Positions 51,246 through 59,004 of a stretch of 64,000 nucleotides of DNA are shown here, one piece after another. Each line of letters starts with the position of its first letter. Positions within the stretch are counted from its first letter, which is position 1. The notes beneath the pieces were generated by a model. The model made no database searches. It saw only the letters and a list, made by a program, of their open reading frames with translations, and had not been told where the DNA came from. The stretch is from Micromonospora marina (GTDB taxonomy: Bacteria > Actinomycetota > Actinomycetes > Mycobacteriales > Micromonosporaceae). The stretch lies in the NCBI RefSeq assembly GCF_900091565.1, contig NZ_FMCV01000021.1:58106-122105 (forward strand), written 5' to 3'. Both the position numbers and the translations under genes were made by a program.

Positions 51246-52082
51246 CTATCCCTTGACTGCGCCGGAGGTCAGACCGGAGACGATGCGGCGCTGGAAGAAG
51301 AGCACGAACAGGATGATCGGCACGGTGATCACCACGGCGGCGGCACAGATCGCCCCGGTGGGGTCCTCGAACTGCGACTCACCGGTGAAGAACTGCAACG
51401 CCACCGGGACCGTGCGGGACCGCTCGGTCGAGGTGAGCGTGATCGCGAACAGGAAGTCGTTCCAGCAGAAGATGAACACCAGGATCGCCGTGGTGAACAC
51501 GCCGGGCGCGGCCAGCGGAGCGATCACCCGCCGGAACGCCTGTGCCTGGGTGGCGCCGTCCATCTTCGCCGCCTTCTCCAGGTCCCACGGGATCTGCTTG
51601 AAGAACGCCGACAGCGTGTAGATGGCCAGCGGCAGCGCGAACGTGATGTACGGCAGGATCAGGCCGGGCCAGGTGTCGAACAACCCGAGCTGCCGCTCGA
51701 TCTCGAACAGCGGCGACACCAGCGACACCTGCGGGAACATCGCGATCAGCAGCGAGACGCCGACCAGGAGCTTCTTGCCCGGGAAGTCCAGCCGGGAGAT
51801 GGCGTACGCGGCCATCGCCCCGAGCACCACCGCGATCGTGGTGGCGATCAGCGCGATGCCGATGGAGTTGACCAGGGCGCGGACGAACTGGTCGGTGTCG
51901 AAGATGGTCCGGTAGTTGTCGAGCGTCCACTCCCGCGGCCAGAACTTGCCGTCGGTGAGGGTGGCCGGGGTCTTGAACGACAGCGAGGCGATCCAGAGCA
52001 CGGGGACCAGCGCGAAGACGACGACCACGACGTCCAGCAGGCCCCAGCGCACCTTCGCCCGCGTGGTGGTTTCCACAGCCAT
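51246..52082 (-). CDS. Sugar ABC permease (MalG/SugB type)
   Basis: A 278-aa protein with six TM helices (LLDVVVVVFALVPVLWIASL at the start; ALIATTIAVVLGAMAAYAIS) and the permease EAA loop KAAKMDGATQAQAFRRVIAP followed by LAAPGVFTTAILVFIFCWND. ATG 52082 starts one base after the upstream permease stop. Confidence 0.94.
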   Translation of the reverse strand: MAVETTTRAKVRWGLLDVVVVVFALVPVLWIASLSFKTPATLTDGKFWPREWTLDNYRTIFDTDQFVRALVNSIGIALIATTIAVVLGAMAAYAISRLDFPGKKLLVGVSLLIAMFPQVSLVSPLFEIERQLGLFDTWPGLILPYITFALPLAIYTLSAFFKQIPWDLEKAAKMDGATQAQAFRRVIAPLAAPGVFTTAILVFIFCWNDFLFAITLTSTERSRTVPVALQFFTGESQFEDPTGAICAAAVVITVPIILFVLFFQRRIVSGLTSGAVKG

Positions 52083-52083
52083 G

Positions 52084-53079
52084 TCAGCGCCTCTCCCCAT
52101 CGTCGCTGCCCGGGGCAGCGGTGCCGAACAGCTTCACGAACACGAAGGCGATGATCGCCACGGTGATGAAGATCAGCACCGACATCGTGGAGCCGATGCC
52201 GAGGTTCAGGCCCCGGATCAGGTTGTTGTAGGCGAGCATCGACACCGACGACGTCTCGTTGCCGCCGTTGGTGAGCACGAAGATGTTGTCGAAGACCCGG
52301 AACGCGTCGAGCGTGCGGAACAGCAGCGCGACCAGGATGGCCGGCTTCATCACCGGCAGCATCACCTTGGTGAACCGCTGCCACGCCGTCGCACCGTCGG
52401 TGGAGGCCGCCTTGAGCAGGTCCTCCGGCACCAGCGCCAGCCCGGCCATCAGCAGCAGCGCCATGAACGGGGTGGTCTTCCAGATCTCCGCCAGCATGAT
52501 GATCGCCAGCGAGCTGGCCCGTTCGGTGAGCGGGGCGCTGCCGTCGAACAGGTTCGCCAGGTAGCCGGTGCCGGGCGTCCAGGCGTACCGCCAGGAGAAC
52601 GCGGCGACCACCGTGACGATGCCGTACGGGATCAGCGCCGCGGTGCGGACGATGCCCCGGCCGACGAGCGTCCGGTGCATGATCAGCGCCAGGCCCATGC
52701 CGAGCACCAGCTCGACCGCGACGGTGACCACGGTGATCAGCGCGGTCACCCCGAACGCCGTCCACCAGAAGTCGTTCGTCAGCACCGTGACGTAGTTCTC
52801 CAGCCCGACGAACTTCCGCTCGTCGGGGAAGCGCAGGTCGAAGCGCTGCAGCGACAGCCACACCGAGTACAGGATCGGGTACGCGGTGACCAGCACCATG
52901 ACCAGCGCGGCCGGCGCGCACAGCAGCAGGCCGAGGCGCCGCTCGGCGCGCTTGTTCTCGCTCAGCGGGGCGCGGGAGCCGCGCCGGGACCGCTGTTCCG
53001 GTACGGCCGCGTGCCGGCCGTCCGGTGCCTCGGCCTCGGCGGCGGCCTGCGCGCCGGCCGGGGTGGCGTTCACGCTCAT
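52084..53079 (-). CDS. Sugar ABC permease (MalF/SugA type)
   Basis: A 331-aa protein with a long disordered N-terminus and six TM helices (LGLLLCAPAALVMVLVTAYP, TAALIPYGIVTVVAAFSWRY). The EAA loop is KAASTDGATAWQRFTKVMLP. Its ATG overlaps the binding-protein stop by four bases, so the genes are translationally coupled. Confidence 0.94.
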   Translation of the reverse strand: MSVNATPAGAQAAAEAEAPDGRHAAVPEQRSRRGSRAPLSENKRAERRLGLLLCAPAALVMVLVTAYPILYSVWLSLQRFDLRFPDERKFVGLENYVTVLTNDFWWTAFGVTALITVVTVAVELVLGMGLALIMHRTLVGRGIVRTAALIPYGIVTVVAAFSWRYAWTPGTGYLANLFDGSAPLTERASSLAIIMLAEIWKTTPFMALLLMAGLALVPEDLLKAASTDGATAWQRFTKVMLPVMKPAILVALLFRTLDAFRVFDNIFVLTNGGNETSSVSMLAYNNLIRGLNLGIGSTMSVLIFITVAIIAFVFVKLFGTAAPGSDDGERR

Positions 53080-54362
53080 GGCAGAACTCCCTTGGACTCC
53101 AGCGCGTCGGAGATCGCCTCGCGCAGCTCGTCAGCGGTCTGCTCGGGCCGGATCGCCGACGGCGGCGACAGGATCGCCGACATCACCGTGGAGATGCTCT
53201 GGTAGGCCGGGGTCAGCGGCCGCACCGCCGGCTCCTTCAGCTCCTCCAGGATGGTCTCCTTCATCGGGTACGCCTCGGTCATCTCCGGGTCGTCGTAGAC
53301 GGCCTCGATGGTGGGCGGCACGCCGTCGTTGACGGCGGAGAACTTCTGGTTCTCGGCGTTACGCAGGCAGCGGGCCGCCTCGAACGACTCCTCCGGGTGC
53401 TCCGAGTAGGTGCTGACCGCCAGGTTCACCCCGCCGATGGTGACCTTGCTCGGGGTGCCCGGGTCGATGCCCGGCACCCGGGCCCACTTCACGTTCTTCG
53501 CCAGGTCGGGGTTGGCCTCCTGGAGCGCCGGATAGACGAACGGCCAGTTCACCTGGAACGCGCCCTTGCCGGACTGGAACTCCAGCCGCACCGGGTCCTC
53601 CAGCGCGTTGCTGAACGACGGCGAGGTCACGCCCGACGTGGCGAACTTCTGGAGCTGGTCGAGCGCGCGGACCGCACCTTCGTCGATCTCCGCCTTCTTG
53701 CCGTCGTCACTGAGGATCTTGCCGCCGGCGCTCTCGGCGAGCGTGTTGTAGAGCACCACCAGGCCCTCGTACTGGGCGCCCATGGTCAGCACCTGGTACG
53801 GCTTGCCCTGCTCCTTGAGCTGCTGGGCGGCGGAGATCATCTCGTCCCAGGTCTTCGGCGGCTGCGACACCAGGTCGGACCGGTACCAGAGCAGCTGCAC
53901 GTTGGTGTGCTTGGGCGCGGCGTAGAGCTTGTCCTCGTACCGGGCGGTGTCCAGCGAACCGGCCAGCGTGCCCTGCTCGGCCTCGGCCTTGTCCTGCCCG
54001 GTCCACTCCCGGATCCATTTGGCGCTGGCGAACTCCTGCGTCCAGGTGACGTCCAGCCCGAGCACGTCCATCCCGCTGTCCTGCGCGGCGAGCCGCCGCA
54101 CCATCTGCACCCGCTGCTCGTCGGCCTCGCGCGGCAGCACCCGGTAGTCGATCCGGTACCGCCCCTGCGCCTGCGTGTTGCAGGTGTCGACGACCTTCTG
54201 CAGGTTCTGCTCCGGCGGGTAGTACAGGTTGATCGTGGGGACGCCGCCGTCGCCGCCGGATCCGCAGGCGGCCAGCGGGGCCACCAGCGCGAGCGCGGCG
54301 GCCGCCGCCGCCGCGCGTCCGGCCGGCCGCCGTGCGGCCGTGTCGGGGACTGTCGTCATCAC
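53076..54362 (-). CDS. Sugar-binding lipoprotein (LpqY-like) of the ABC importer
   Basis: A 428-aa family-1 solute-binding protein. The lipoprotein signal ends in ALALVAPLAACGSGG. The early INLYYPPEQNLQKVVDTCNT, RYRIDYRVLPREADEQRVQM and MDVLGLDVTWTQEFASAKWI closely follow mycobacterial LpqY, which binds trehalose. The rest has the usual two-lobe pattern (APKHTNVQLLWYRSDLVSQP, FQSGKGAFQVNWPFVYPALQ). With SugA/B/C-like genes downstream, a trehalose or related disaccharide importer is likely; the specificity is inferred. Confidence 0.92.
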   Translation of the reverse strand: MMTTVPDTAARRPAGRAAAAAAALALVAPLAACGSGGDGGVPTINLYYPPEQNLQKVVDTCNTQAQGRYRIDYRVLPREADEQRVQMVRRLAAQDSGMDVLGLDVTWTQEFASAKWIREWTGQDKAEAEQGTLAGSLDTARYEDKLYAAPKHTNVQLLWYRSDLVSQPPKTWDEMISAAQQLKEQGKPYQVLTMGAQYEGLVVLYNTLAESAGGKILSDDGKKAEIDEGAVRALDQLQKFATSGVTSPSFSNALEDPVRLEFQSGKGAFQVNWPFVYPALQEANPDLAKNVKWARVPGIDPGTPSKVTIGGVNLAVSTYSEHPEESFEAARCLRNAENQKFSAVNDGVPPTIEAVYDDPEMTEAYPMKETILEELKEPAVRPLTPAYQSISTVMSAILSPPSAIRPEQTADELREAISDALESKGVLP

Positions 54363-54754
54363 CCTCCCCCTCTCTCCTACGAAGAACCGGGGGGTGACCC
54401 GCGCCCCGGCGCGCGGCGAGACGATCGGGGCATCGGCCCGATCGCCCGACGCCCCGGGCGTGTCGTGCGGCTGAACGTGCCCGACCTGCGACGGAGCGAA
54501 ACATCACGGAAATGTGACGGCGACGGCACGATCCGGGCCGGGCGATCGCACGTCGTCCCACTTAATGAAACGGCGAGGCTACCCAGCGTCAGCGGTCTGC
54601 ACTAGCGTGGGGCTGGCTCCGTAGCCGGCGCGTCGCCGTCGATGCCGATGCGCCTCCGGCCGTCCCCCATCGCCCGCCCGATCGGTTGGTTCTGACGGGA
54701 AGTGCCGTGTGCGCGTTCCCGGGTTGGGCAGGATTCCCCCGAGGAGGTGCCGTC
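54363..54754. other. Gene-free divergent promoter region
   Basis: It lies between the binding-protein gene (minus) and the RusA-like gene (plus). No coding frame is convincing and no CebR-type palindrome is present; a short AT-richer patch (CTTAATGAAACGG near 54562) may carry promoters. I see no other structure. Confidence 0.5.
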
Positions 54755-55186
54755 GTGCAGGACACCCGCGCTCTCGCCCTGACGTTCGAGGTGAGCGGCC
54801 TGCCCCCGGTCAAGACCGAGGCCCTGTCCATCTTCGCCGCCGGGCACCGGCAGGCGACGAGGGTCCGCACGCTGCTCCAGGCCGCCTGCACGGCGGCCCA
54901 GCGCACCGGGTGGACCCCGTTGACCGGGCCGGTCGAGGTGGACCTGACCCTGCGCTGTCCGCCCGGGCACCGCACCTCCGACGCCAGCACGCTGCTGGGC
55001 GGCGTGTGCGCGGTGCTCCAGGACAAGAAGCGGGTCTCCACCATCGGTCTCGCCCACCTCGGGGTGCTGGTCGACGTCGCGCTCTGGGCCGACGACCGGC
55101 AGATCCGCCGGCTGTCGTACGTCGAGGAGCCGGCGGAAGAGTTCTCGTATCTGGTCCGGGTGTCGGCCGTACCGACGATGGTTTGA
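54755..55186 (+). CDS. Small RusA-like protein of unknown role
   Basis: A 143-aa protein starting at GTG 54755 with GAGGAGG seven bases upstream. LTFEVSGLPPVKTEALSIFA, VEVDLTLRCPPGHRTSDAST and the late DVALWADDRQIRRLSYVEEP follow the RusA resolvase pattern (early strand, central D-N/LL segment, then DD-Q). The central Asp/Asn residues are partly replaced (SDASTLLGGVCAVLQDK). It could be a divergent RusA-fold nuclease or a non-catalytic relative. Followed by a 91-aa unknown gene in the same direction. Confidence 0.65.
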   Translation: MQDTRALALTFEVSGLPPVKTEALSIFAAGHRQATRVRTLLQAACTAAQRTGWTPLTGPVEVDLTLRCPPGHRTSDASTLLGGVCAVLQDKKRVSTIGLAHLGVLVDVALWADDRQIRRLSYVEEPAEEFSYLVRVSAVPTMV

Positions 55187-55233
55187 CCGACGTCCGCGGT
55201 GGGGTACCGCGGACGCCGAGGAAGGGAGTGCTG

Positions 55234-55509
55234 ATGTCGGAGCCACATGTCACGCTCGATCCGAGCGGGCTCGACCCGGTGCAGCAGAAGCTGCGCGGCC
55301 CGCTGGAGGATCAGCTGACCTCGGCCCTGCAGGCGGCCGCCGACCGGATTCGCGCCGGCTACGCGGGCGAGCCGGTGGAGGACGTCTGCCGTCGGTTGCT
55401 CGACGAGACCCGCTCCGGCCTGCACCCGGACATCGCGGCCGGGTTCCAGCCGGACATGGACGAGTTCTGCCGGGTCGCGGTGGCGATCGTGCGGGGCGAG
55501 CTGACCTGA
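55234..55509 (+). CDS. Small acidic hypothetical protein
   Basis: A 91-aa helical protein: LDPVQQKLRGPLEDQLTSAL, then AADRIRAGYAGEPVEDVCRR and HPDIAAGFQPDMDEFCRVAV. It has a GAAGGGAG box before ATG 55234 and follows the RusA-like gene by 47 bases, so the two are likely an operon. I do not recognise the family. The amphipathic helices suggest a small oligomeric or partner-binding protein. Confidence 0.7.
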   Translation: MSEPHVTLDPSGLDPVQQKLRGPLEDQLTSALQAAADRIRAGYAGEPVEDVCRRLLDETRSGLHPDIAAGFQPDMDEFCRVAVAIVRGELT

Positions 55510-55989
55510 GCGGGCGGCGCGCGGGGGACTGAGTACGCGGACCGATGGCGGGGGCCCGTGTCAGCTCCGCCGCACGTCGACCGAGACCGGTCGCCCTCCC
55601 CCAGCCGCACCGGCAGCCGCCCGCCGTCGGGCGGTCGCAGCCCGAGCCCGGATCTGTCGGCCGGTGAAGGATGCCGGACGGGTCAGGACCGGGTCCGCAA
55701 CTCCCCGGCCCTGACCCCGGCCGTCCGGTTCGGTAGCGGTCTGCGCCACGGGGAACACGGCAGGCGTGGCACGACGCCTTCCGCCGGGCTCCGCACGGCG
55801 AGCCGGTATGCCCGCACTCAGCTCCACGGTGCTCTCACCACCGGACTCCGGTGCGCCCCCGTCTCACCCCGACGAGGCGTGGACGCCGGCTCAGGTTAGG
55901 CACGTCCGCGCAGGCCGGACAAGCGATGACCGGAGACTGCGGTTGTGATTGATGTCTATGCCGAACTGCGGCATGTCGGCGTAACGGGG
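55510..55989. other. Gene-free stretch
   Basis: No convincing coding frame on either strand and no strong hairpin or repeat was seen. It separates the small-gene pair from the convergent DUF4184 gene. Near 55945 a TGTGATTGATGTCTATG patch is notably AT-rich. Confidence 0.45.
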
Positions 55990-56775
55990 TCAGCCGGTTT
56001 CGCGCTGTTCGACTTCGAGACGCGGGCTGCGCCCGGCCTGCCGCGGTGCCACGGTCCGGGCCGCGACGGCCCCCGCGACCAGTGCCAGCGCGGCCACGTG
56101 CAGCGCCCGTACGCCCGCCGGGGCGGGGACGCCCGCCGCGGGCAGCGCGGGCATCAGCAGCGCGCCGAGCCCGGTGACCGCCAGCGCCACCCGCCAGAAC
56201 ACCGCCGGGTTGGCCTCCGGGGCGGGTTCGCCTACGCCACCGGTCCGCACGGCGCGACGGGCCTCGCAGACGGCAAGGACGACCACCAGTAGCCCGCCGC
56301 CGAGGCCGCCGACCACGTCCGCGAACTGTAACCAGGAGACGCCGGTCAGCGCGCGGAAGTCGGCGACGCCGAGCATCCGGGGCAGGCGTTCGCTGTGGCT
56401 GACCCGGTCCCACGCCACGTGGCTGAACGCGCCGATCAGCGCCGAGCAGACGGTCACCTGCCAGGGGTGCCGCACCCGGGCCAGCGTCGCGTACCAGGGC
56501 CAGCCGAACCACCGCGGCGCGGGCAGGTGCACCGCGATGCCGGCGACCACGCGACGCACCACCCAGGCGTACGCGAGGGCCACCGGCAGGCACCACCAGA
56601 GCAGGCCGCCGAGCGTGTGCGTCCGCAGGCCCAGGGCCAGCGACGTGCCGGTGAACAGGTACGCGGCGTCCGGCGCGACAGCACCGGTGCACAGCGCCAC
56701 CCCGTCGAACCAGGCCGGTCGCCACAGTTTCAGCGGCAGCACCGGCGCCAGGTGCGACGGGAAGGTCAGCGGCAC
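55990..56775 (-). CDS. DUF4184 integral membrane protein
   Basis: A 261-aa protein with the DUF4184 start PLTFPSHLAPVLPLKLWRPA, then LCTGAVAPDAAYLFTGTSLA with an early His/Asp pattern and a SALIGAFSHVAWDRVSHSER motif carrying His and Asp in a membrane-bound, metal-dependent-hydrolase-like (YdjM-type) arrangement. Six hydrophobic helices are visible. GTG 56775. Function unknown. It is 22 bases after the HAD phosphatase gene, so both are probably one transcript. Confidence 0.85.
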   Translation of the reverse strand: MPLTFPSHLAPVLPLKLWRPAWFDGVALCTGAVAPDAAYLFTGTSLALGLRTHTLGGLLWWCLPVALAYAWVVRRVVAGIAVHLPAPRWFGWPWYATLARVRHPWQVTVCSALIGAFSHVAWDRVSHSERLPRMLGVADFRALTGVSWLQFADVVGGLGGGLLVVVLAVCEARRAVRTGGVGEPAPEANPAVFWRVALAVTGLGALLMPALPAAGVPAPAGVRALHVAALALVAGAVAARTVAPRQAGRSPRLEVEQRETG

Positions 56776-56797
56776 GTCCCGGACGTTACCGGCCCGC

Positions 56798-57496
56798 TCA
56801 GAAGTGGTGGACCAGGTCGGGGAACGCGGCCAGCCGGATCACCCGCTGGTCGGACGGGTCCAGCTCGTCGTGCTCCAGGACCCAGGTGTTCTCGTTCGGG
56901 ATGAAGACCGCGTTCATCCCGGCGGCCCGGGCGGGCAGGATGTCCGAGCGCGGGGAGTTGCCGATCATCCAGGCGGCGGCCGGGTCGAAGGCGTGCTCGC
57001 GGGCCAGCCAGCGGTAGGTGTCCGCGTCCTTCTCCGGCACGATGTGCGCGGCGCGGAAGTGGTGCAGCAGCCCGCATGCGTCCAGCTTGCGCTGCTGCTC
57101 CTCGCGCTCGCCTTTGGTCAGCAGCAGCAGCTCGTGCCGACCGGCCAGGTCGTCGAGCGTCGCGGCCACGCCGGGCATCAGCTCCACCTGGTGCCCGACA
57201 AGCGCCGCGGCGAGCTGCTCGATCTCGGCGCGCTCCCGGGCGGTGGCCGGACGCTCGCGCAGCTTCTCCAGGCACTCGCCGAGGCTGCGCAGGAAAACCT
57301 TGCTGCCGTAGCCGTGCGCGACGGCGTTCGCGCGCTCGATGTCGTCGAGCACCGCGCGGATCCGGGCCCGGTCCAGCGTGGGGTGGTCGAGCCAGGTGAG
57401 GAAGTCGTCGATGACGCGCTCGAACAGGACGTTGTTCTCCCAGAGCGTGTCGTCGGCGTCGAACACCAGCACGGCGGCGTCCCGGCGCGACGGCAT
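56798..57496 (-). CDS. HAD-superfamily hydrolase/phosphatase
   Basis: A 232-aa haloacid-dehalogenase-type protein. Motif I LVFDADDTLWENNVLFERVI, motif II LLLLTKGEREEQQRKLD with Thr, a Lys in EKDADTYRWLAREH, and motif IV WMIGNSPRSDILPARAAGMN. The DADDTLW start is typical of the phosphoglycolate-phosphatase-like HADs. ATG 57496 is used because GGGGAGGGGGACGCG precedes it; an upstream in-frame start adds 11 residues without homology. Substrate unknown. Confidence 0.88.
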   Translation of the reverse strand: MPSRRDAAVLVFDADDTLWENNVLFERVIDDFLTWLDHPTLDRARIRAVLDDIERANAVAHGYGSKVFLRSLGECLEKLRERPATARERAEIEQLAAALVGHQVELMPGVAATLDDLAGRHELLLLTKGEREEQQRKLDACGLLHHFRAAHIVPEKDADTYRWLAREHAFDPAAAWMIGNSPRSDILPARAAGMNAVFIPNENTWVLEHDELDPSDQRVIRLAAFPDLVHHF

Positions 57497-57635
57497 CGCG
57501 TCCCCCTCCCCCTCGCGGACCTCGCACACCGTACTGCCCGGTCGCCGGACGGACCACGCGGATTATCCGGTCGGCCGCCGGTTACCGGCGGCTACCCGAC
57601 TGCGGAATCCCTGGTCGGACGGCATGCTTCGGCCC

Positions 57636-58961
57636 ATGACGATCTCACCCGATCATCCACCTGGACGCCGGGGCCGGCGGTGCACGGCCGTCGCGGTGGC
57701 CGCGACGCTCGCCGTCGCGGGCGCGGCGCTGCCGGGATCCCCGGCACTGGCCGTCAACGCCGCACACACCACGGTGGTCGGTACGAACCCGGTCGACTGG
57801 ACGCCGCACGCGCTGGACGGCACGGTGCACCGCATCCTCCAGATCGGCAACCGCGTGTACGTCGCGGGCACGTTCACCAAGGTGCGCAACGCGGGGCGGT
57901 CGGCCCAGCTGGCGATGCCCCGGCTGGTGGCCCTCGACGCGAGCACCGGCCGGATCGACACCACGTTCCGGCCGCAGGTGAACGGCGCGGTCAAGGCGCT
58001 CGCCGCCGCGCCGGACGGCCGCTCGCTCTACATCGGCGGCGCGTTCACCACTGTCAACGGCACCGCGGCGTCCCGGCTGGCCCGGATCGACGCGGCCACC
58101 GGTGCCCGGGTCGCCGGGTTCACCACGCCGGCGCTGAACAACCAGGTGAACGACGTACGGCTGGTCGGCACCCGGCTGATAGTCGGCGGCGCGTTCCAGA
58201 CCGTCGGCGGCGTGACCCGGCGTGGCCTGGCGGCGGTGAACGCCACCACGGGGGCGGCCGACGCGTCGGTCGACCTGAACCTGACCGGTCCGCGCAGGAC
58301 GACGTCCGGCGCCACCGCGCCGGTGAAGGTCGAGGCGCTGGACGTCTCCGCCGACGGCCGGCGGCTGGTGTTCGTGGGCGGCTTCAGCAGCGTCGCGGGC
58401 GTGGCGCGGCACCAGATCGCCGTCGCCGACCTGAGCACGGCGGGCGCCACGCTCTCCGGCTGGGCCACCGACCGTTACCAGCCGCAGTGCGCGAGGACGA
58501 TGCCCGTCTACATGCGCGGCGTCGACATCTCACCGGACGGCACCTGGTTCGCGGTGGTGACCACCGGCGGCCCGTTCCCGGGCACGCTCTGCGACACCGC
58601 GGCGCGCTTCGAGTTCGGCACCGCCACCGGCGGCAAGCAGCCGACGTGGGCCAACTACACCGGCGGCGACACGCTGCTGTCGGTGGCGGTGACCGGAGCG
58701 GCGGTGTACGTCGGCGGCCACCAGCGCTGGCTGGACAACCCGCTGGGCCGCAACTCGGCCGGTCCGGGGGCGGTGTCCCGGCCGGGTATCGGGGCGATCC
58801 ACCCCGCCACCGGCAGGGCGCTGCCGTGGAACCCGACCAAGGACCGCGGCGTCGGCACCCAGGAGCTGTACGCGACCGACAGCGGTCTGTGGGTCGGCAG
58901 CGACACCGTGACGATGGCCGGGGAGTACCACGCCCGGCTGGCGTTCCTGCCGCTGCCGTGA
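57636..58961 (+). CDS. Secreted beta-propeller protein
   Basis: A 441-aa secreted protein. The signal region RRCTAVAVAATLAVAGAALP ends near SPALA. The mature part is built of repeated blades (GRSLYIGGAFTTVNGTAASR, GTRLIVGGAFQTVGGVTRRG, RRLVFVGGFSSVAGVARHQI, GAAVYVGGHQRWLDNPLGRN), a delta-60/kelch-like propeller often found secreted in actinomycetes. No catalytic or wall-anchoring motif is seen. ATG 57636, with ATG 57624 as an alternative. Role unknown; binding of a surface or extracellular ligand is a guess. Confidence 0.85.
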   Translation: MTISPDHPPGRRGRRCTAVAVAATLAVAGAALPGSPALAVNAAHTTVVGTNPVDWTPHALDGTVHRILQIGNRVYVAGTFTKVRNAGRSAQLAMPRLVALDASTGRIDTTFRPQVNGAVKALAAAPDGRSLYIGGAFTTVNGTAASRLARIDAATGARVAGFTTPALNNQVNDVRLVGTRLIVGGAFQTVGGVTRRGLAAVNATTGAADASVDLNLTGPRRTTSGATAPVKVEALDVSADGRRLVFVGGFSSVAGVARHQIAVADLSTAGATLSGWATDRYQPQCARTMPVYMRGVDISPDGTWFAVVTTGGPFPGTLCDTAARFEFGTATGGKQPTWANYTGGDTLLSVAVTGAAVYVGGHQRWLDNPLGRNSAGPGAVSRPGIGAIHPATGRALPWNPTKDRGVGTQELYATDSGLWVGSDTVTMAGEYHARLAFLPLP

Positions 58962-59004
58962 GGCGCGGGGCCCGGGGCGCGGCGGGACCCGTCGCGCCCC
59001 GGCC

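Noticed and set aside
49851..52154. Plus-strand frame of 767 codons opposite the ABC ATPase and permease
   Set aside because: Shadow frame; the minus strand contains Walker A, signature and Walker B motifs.
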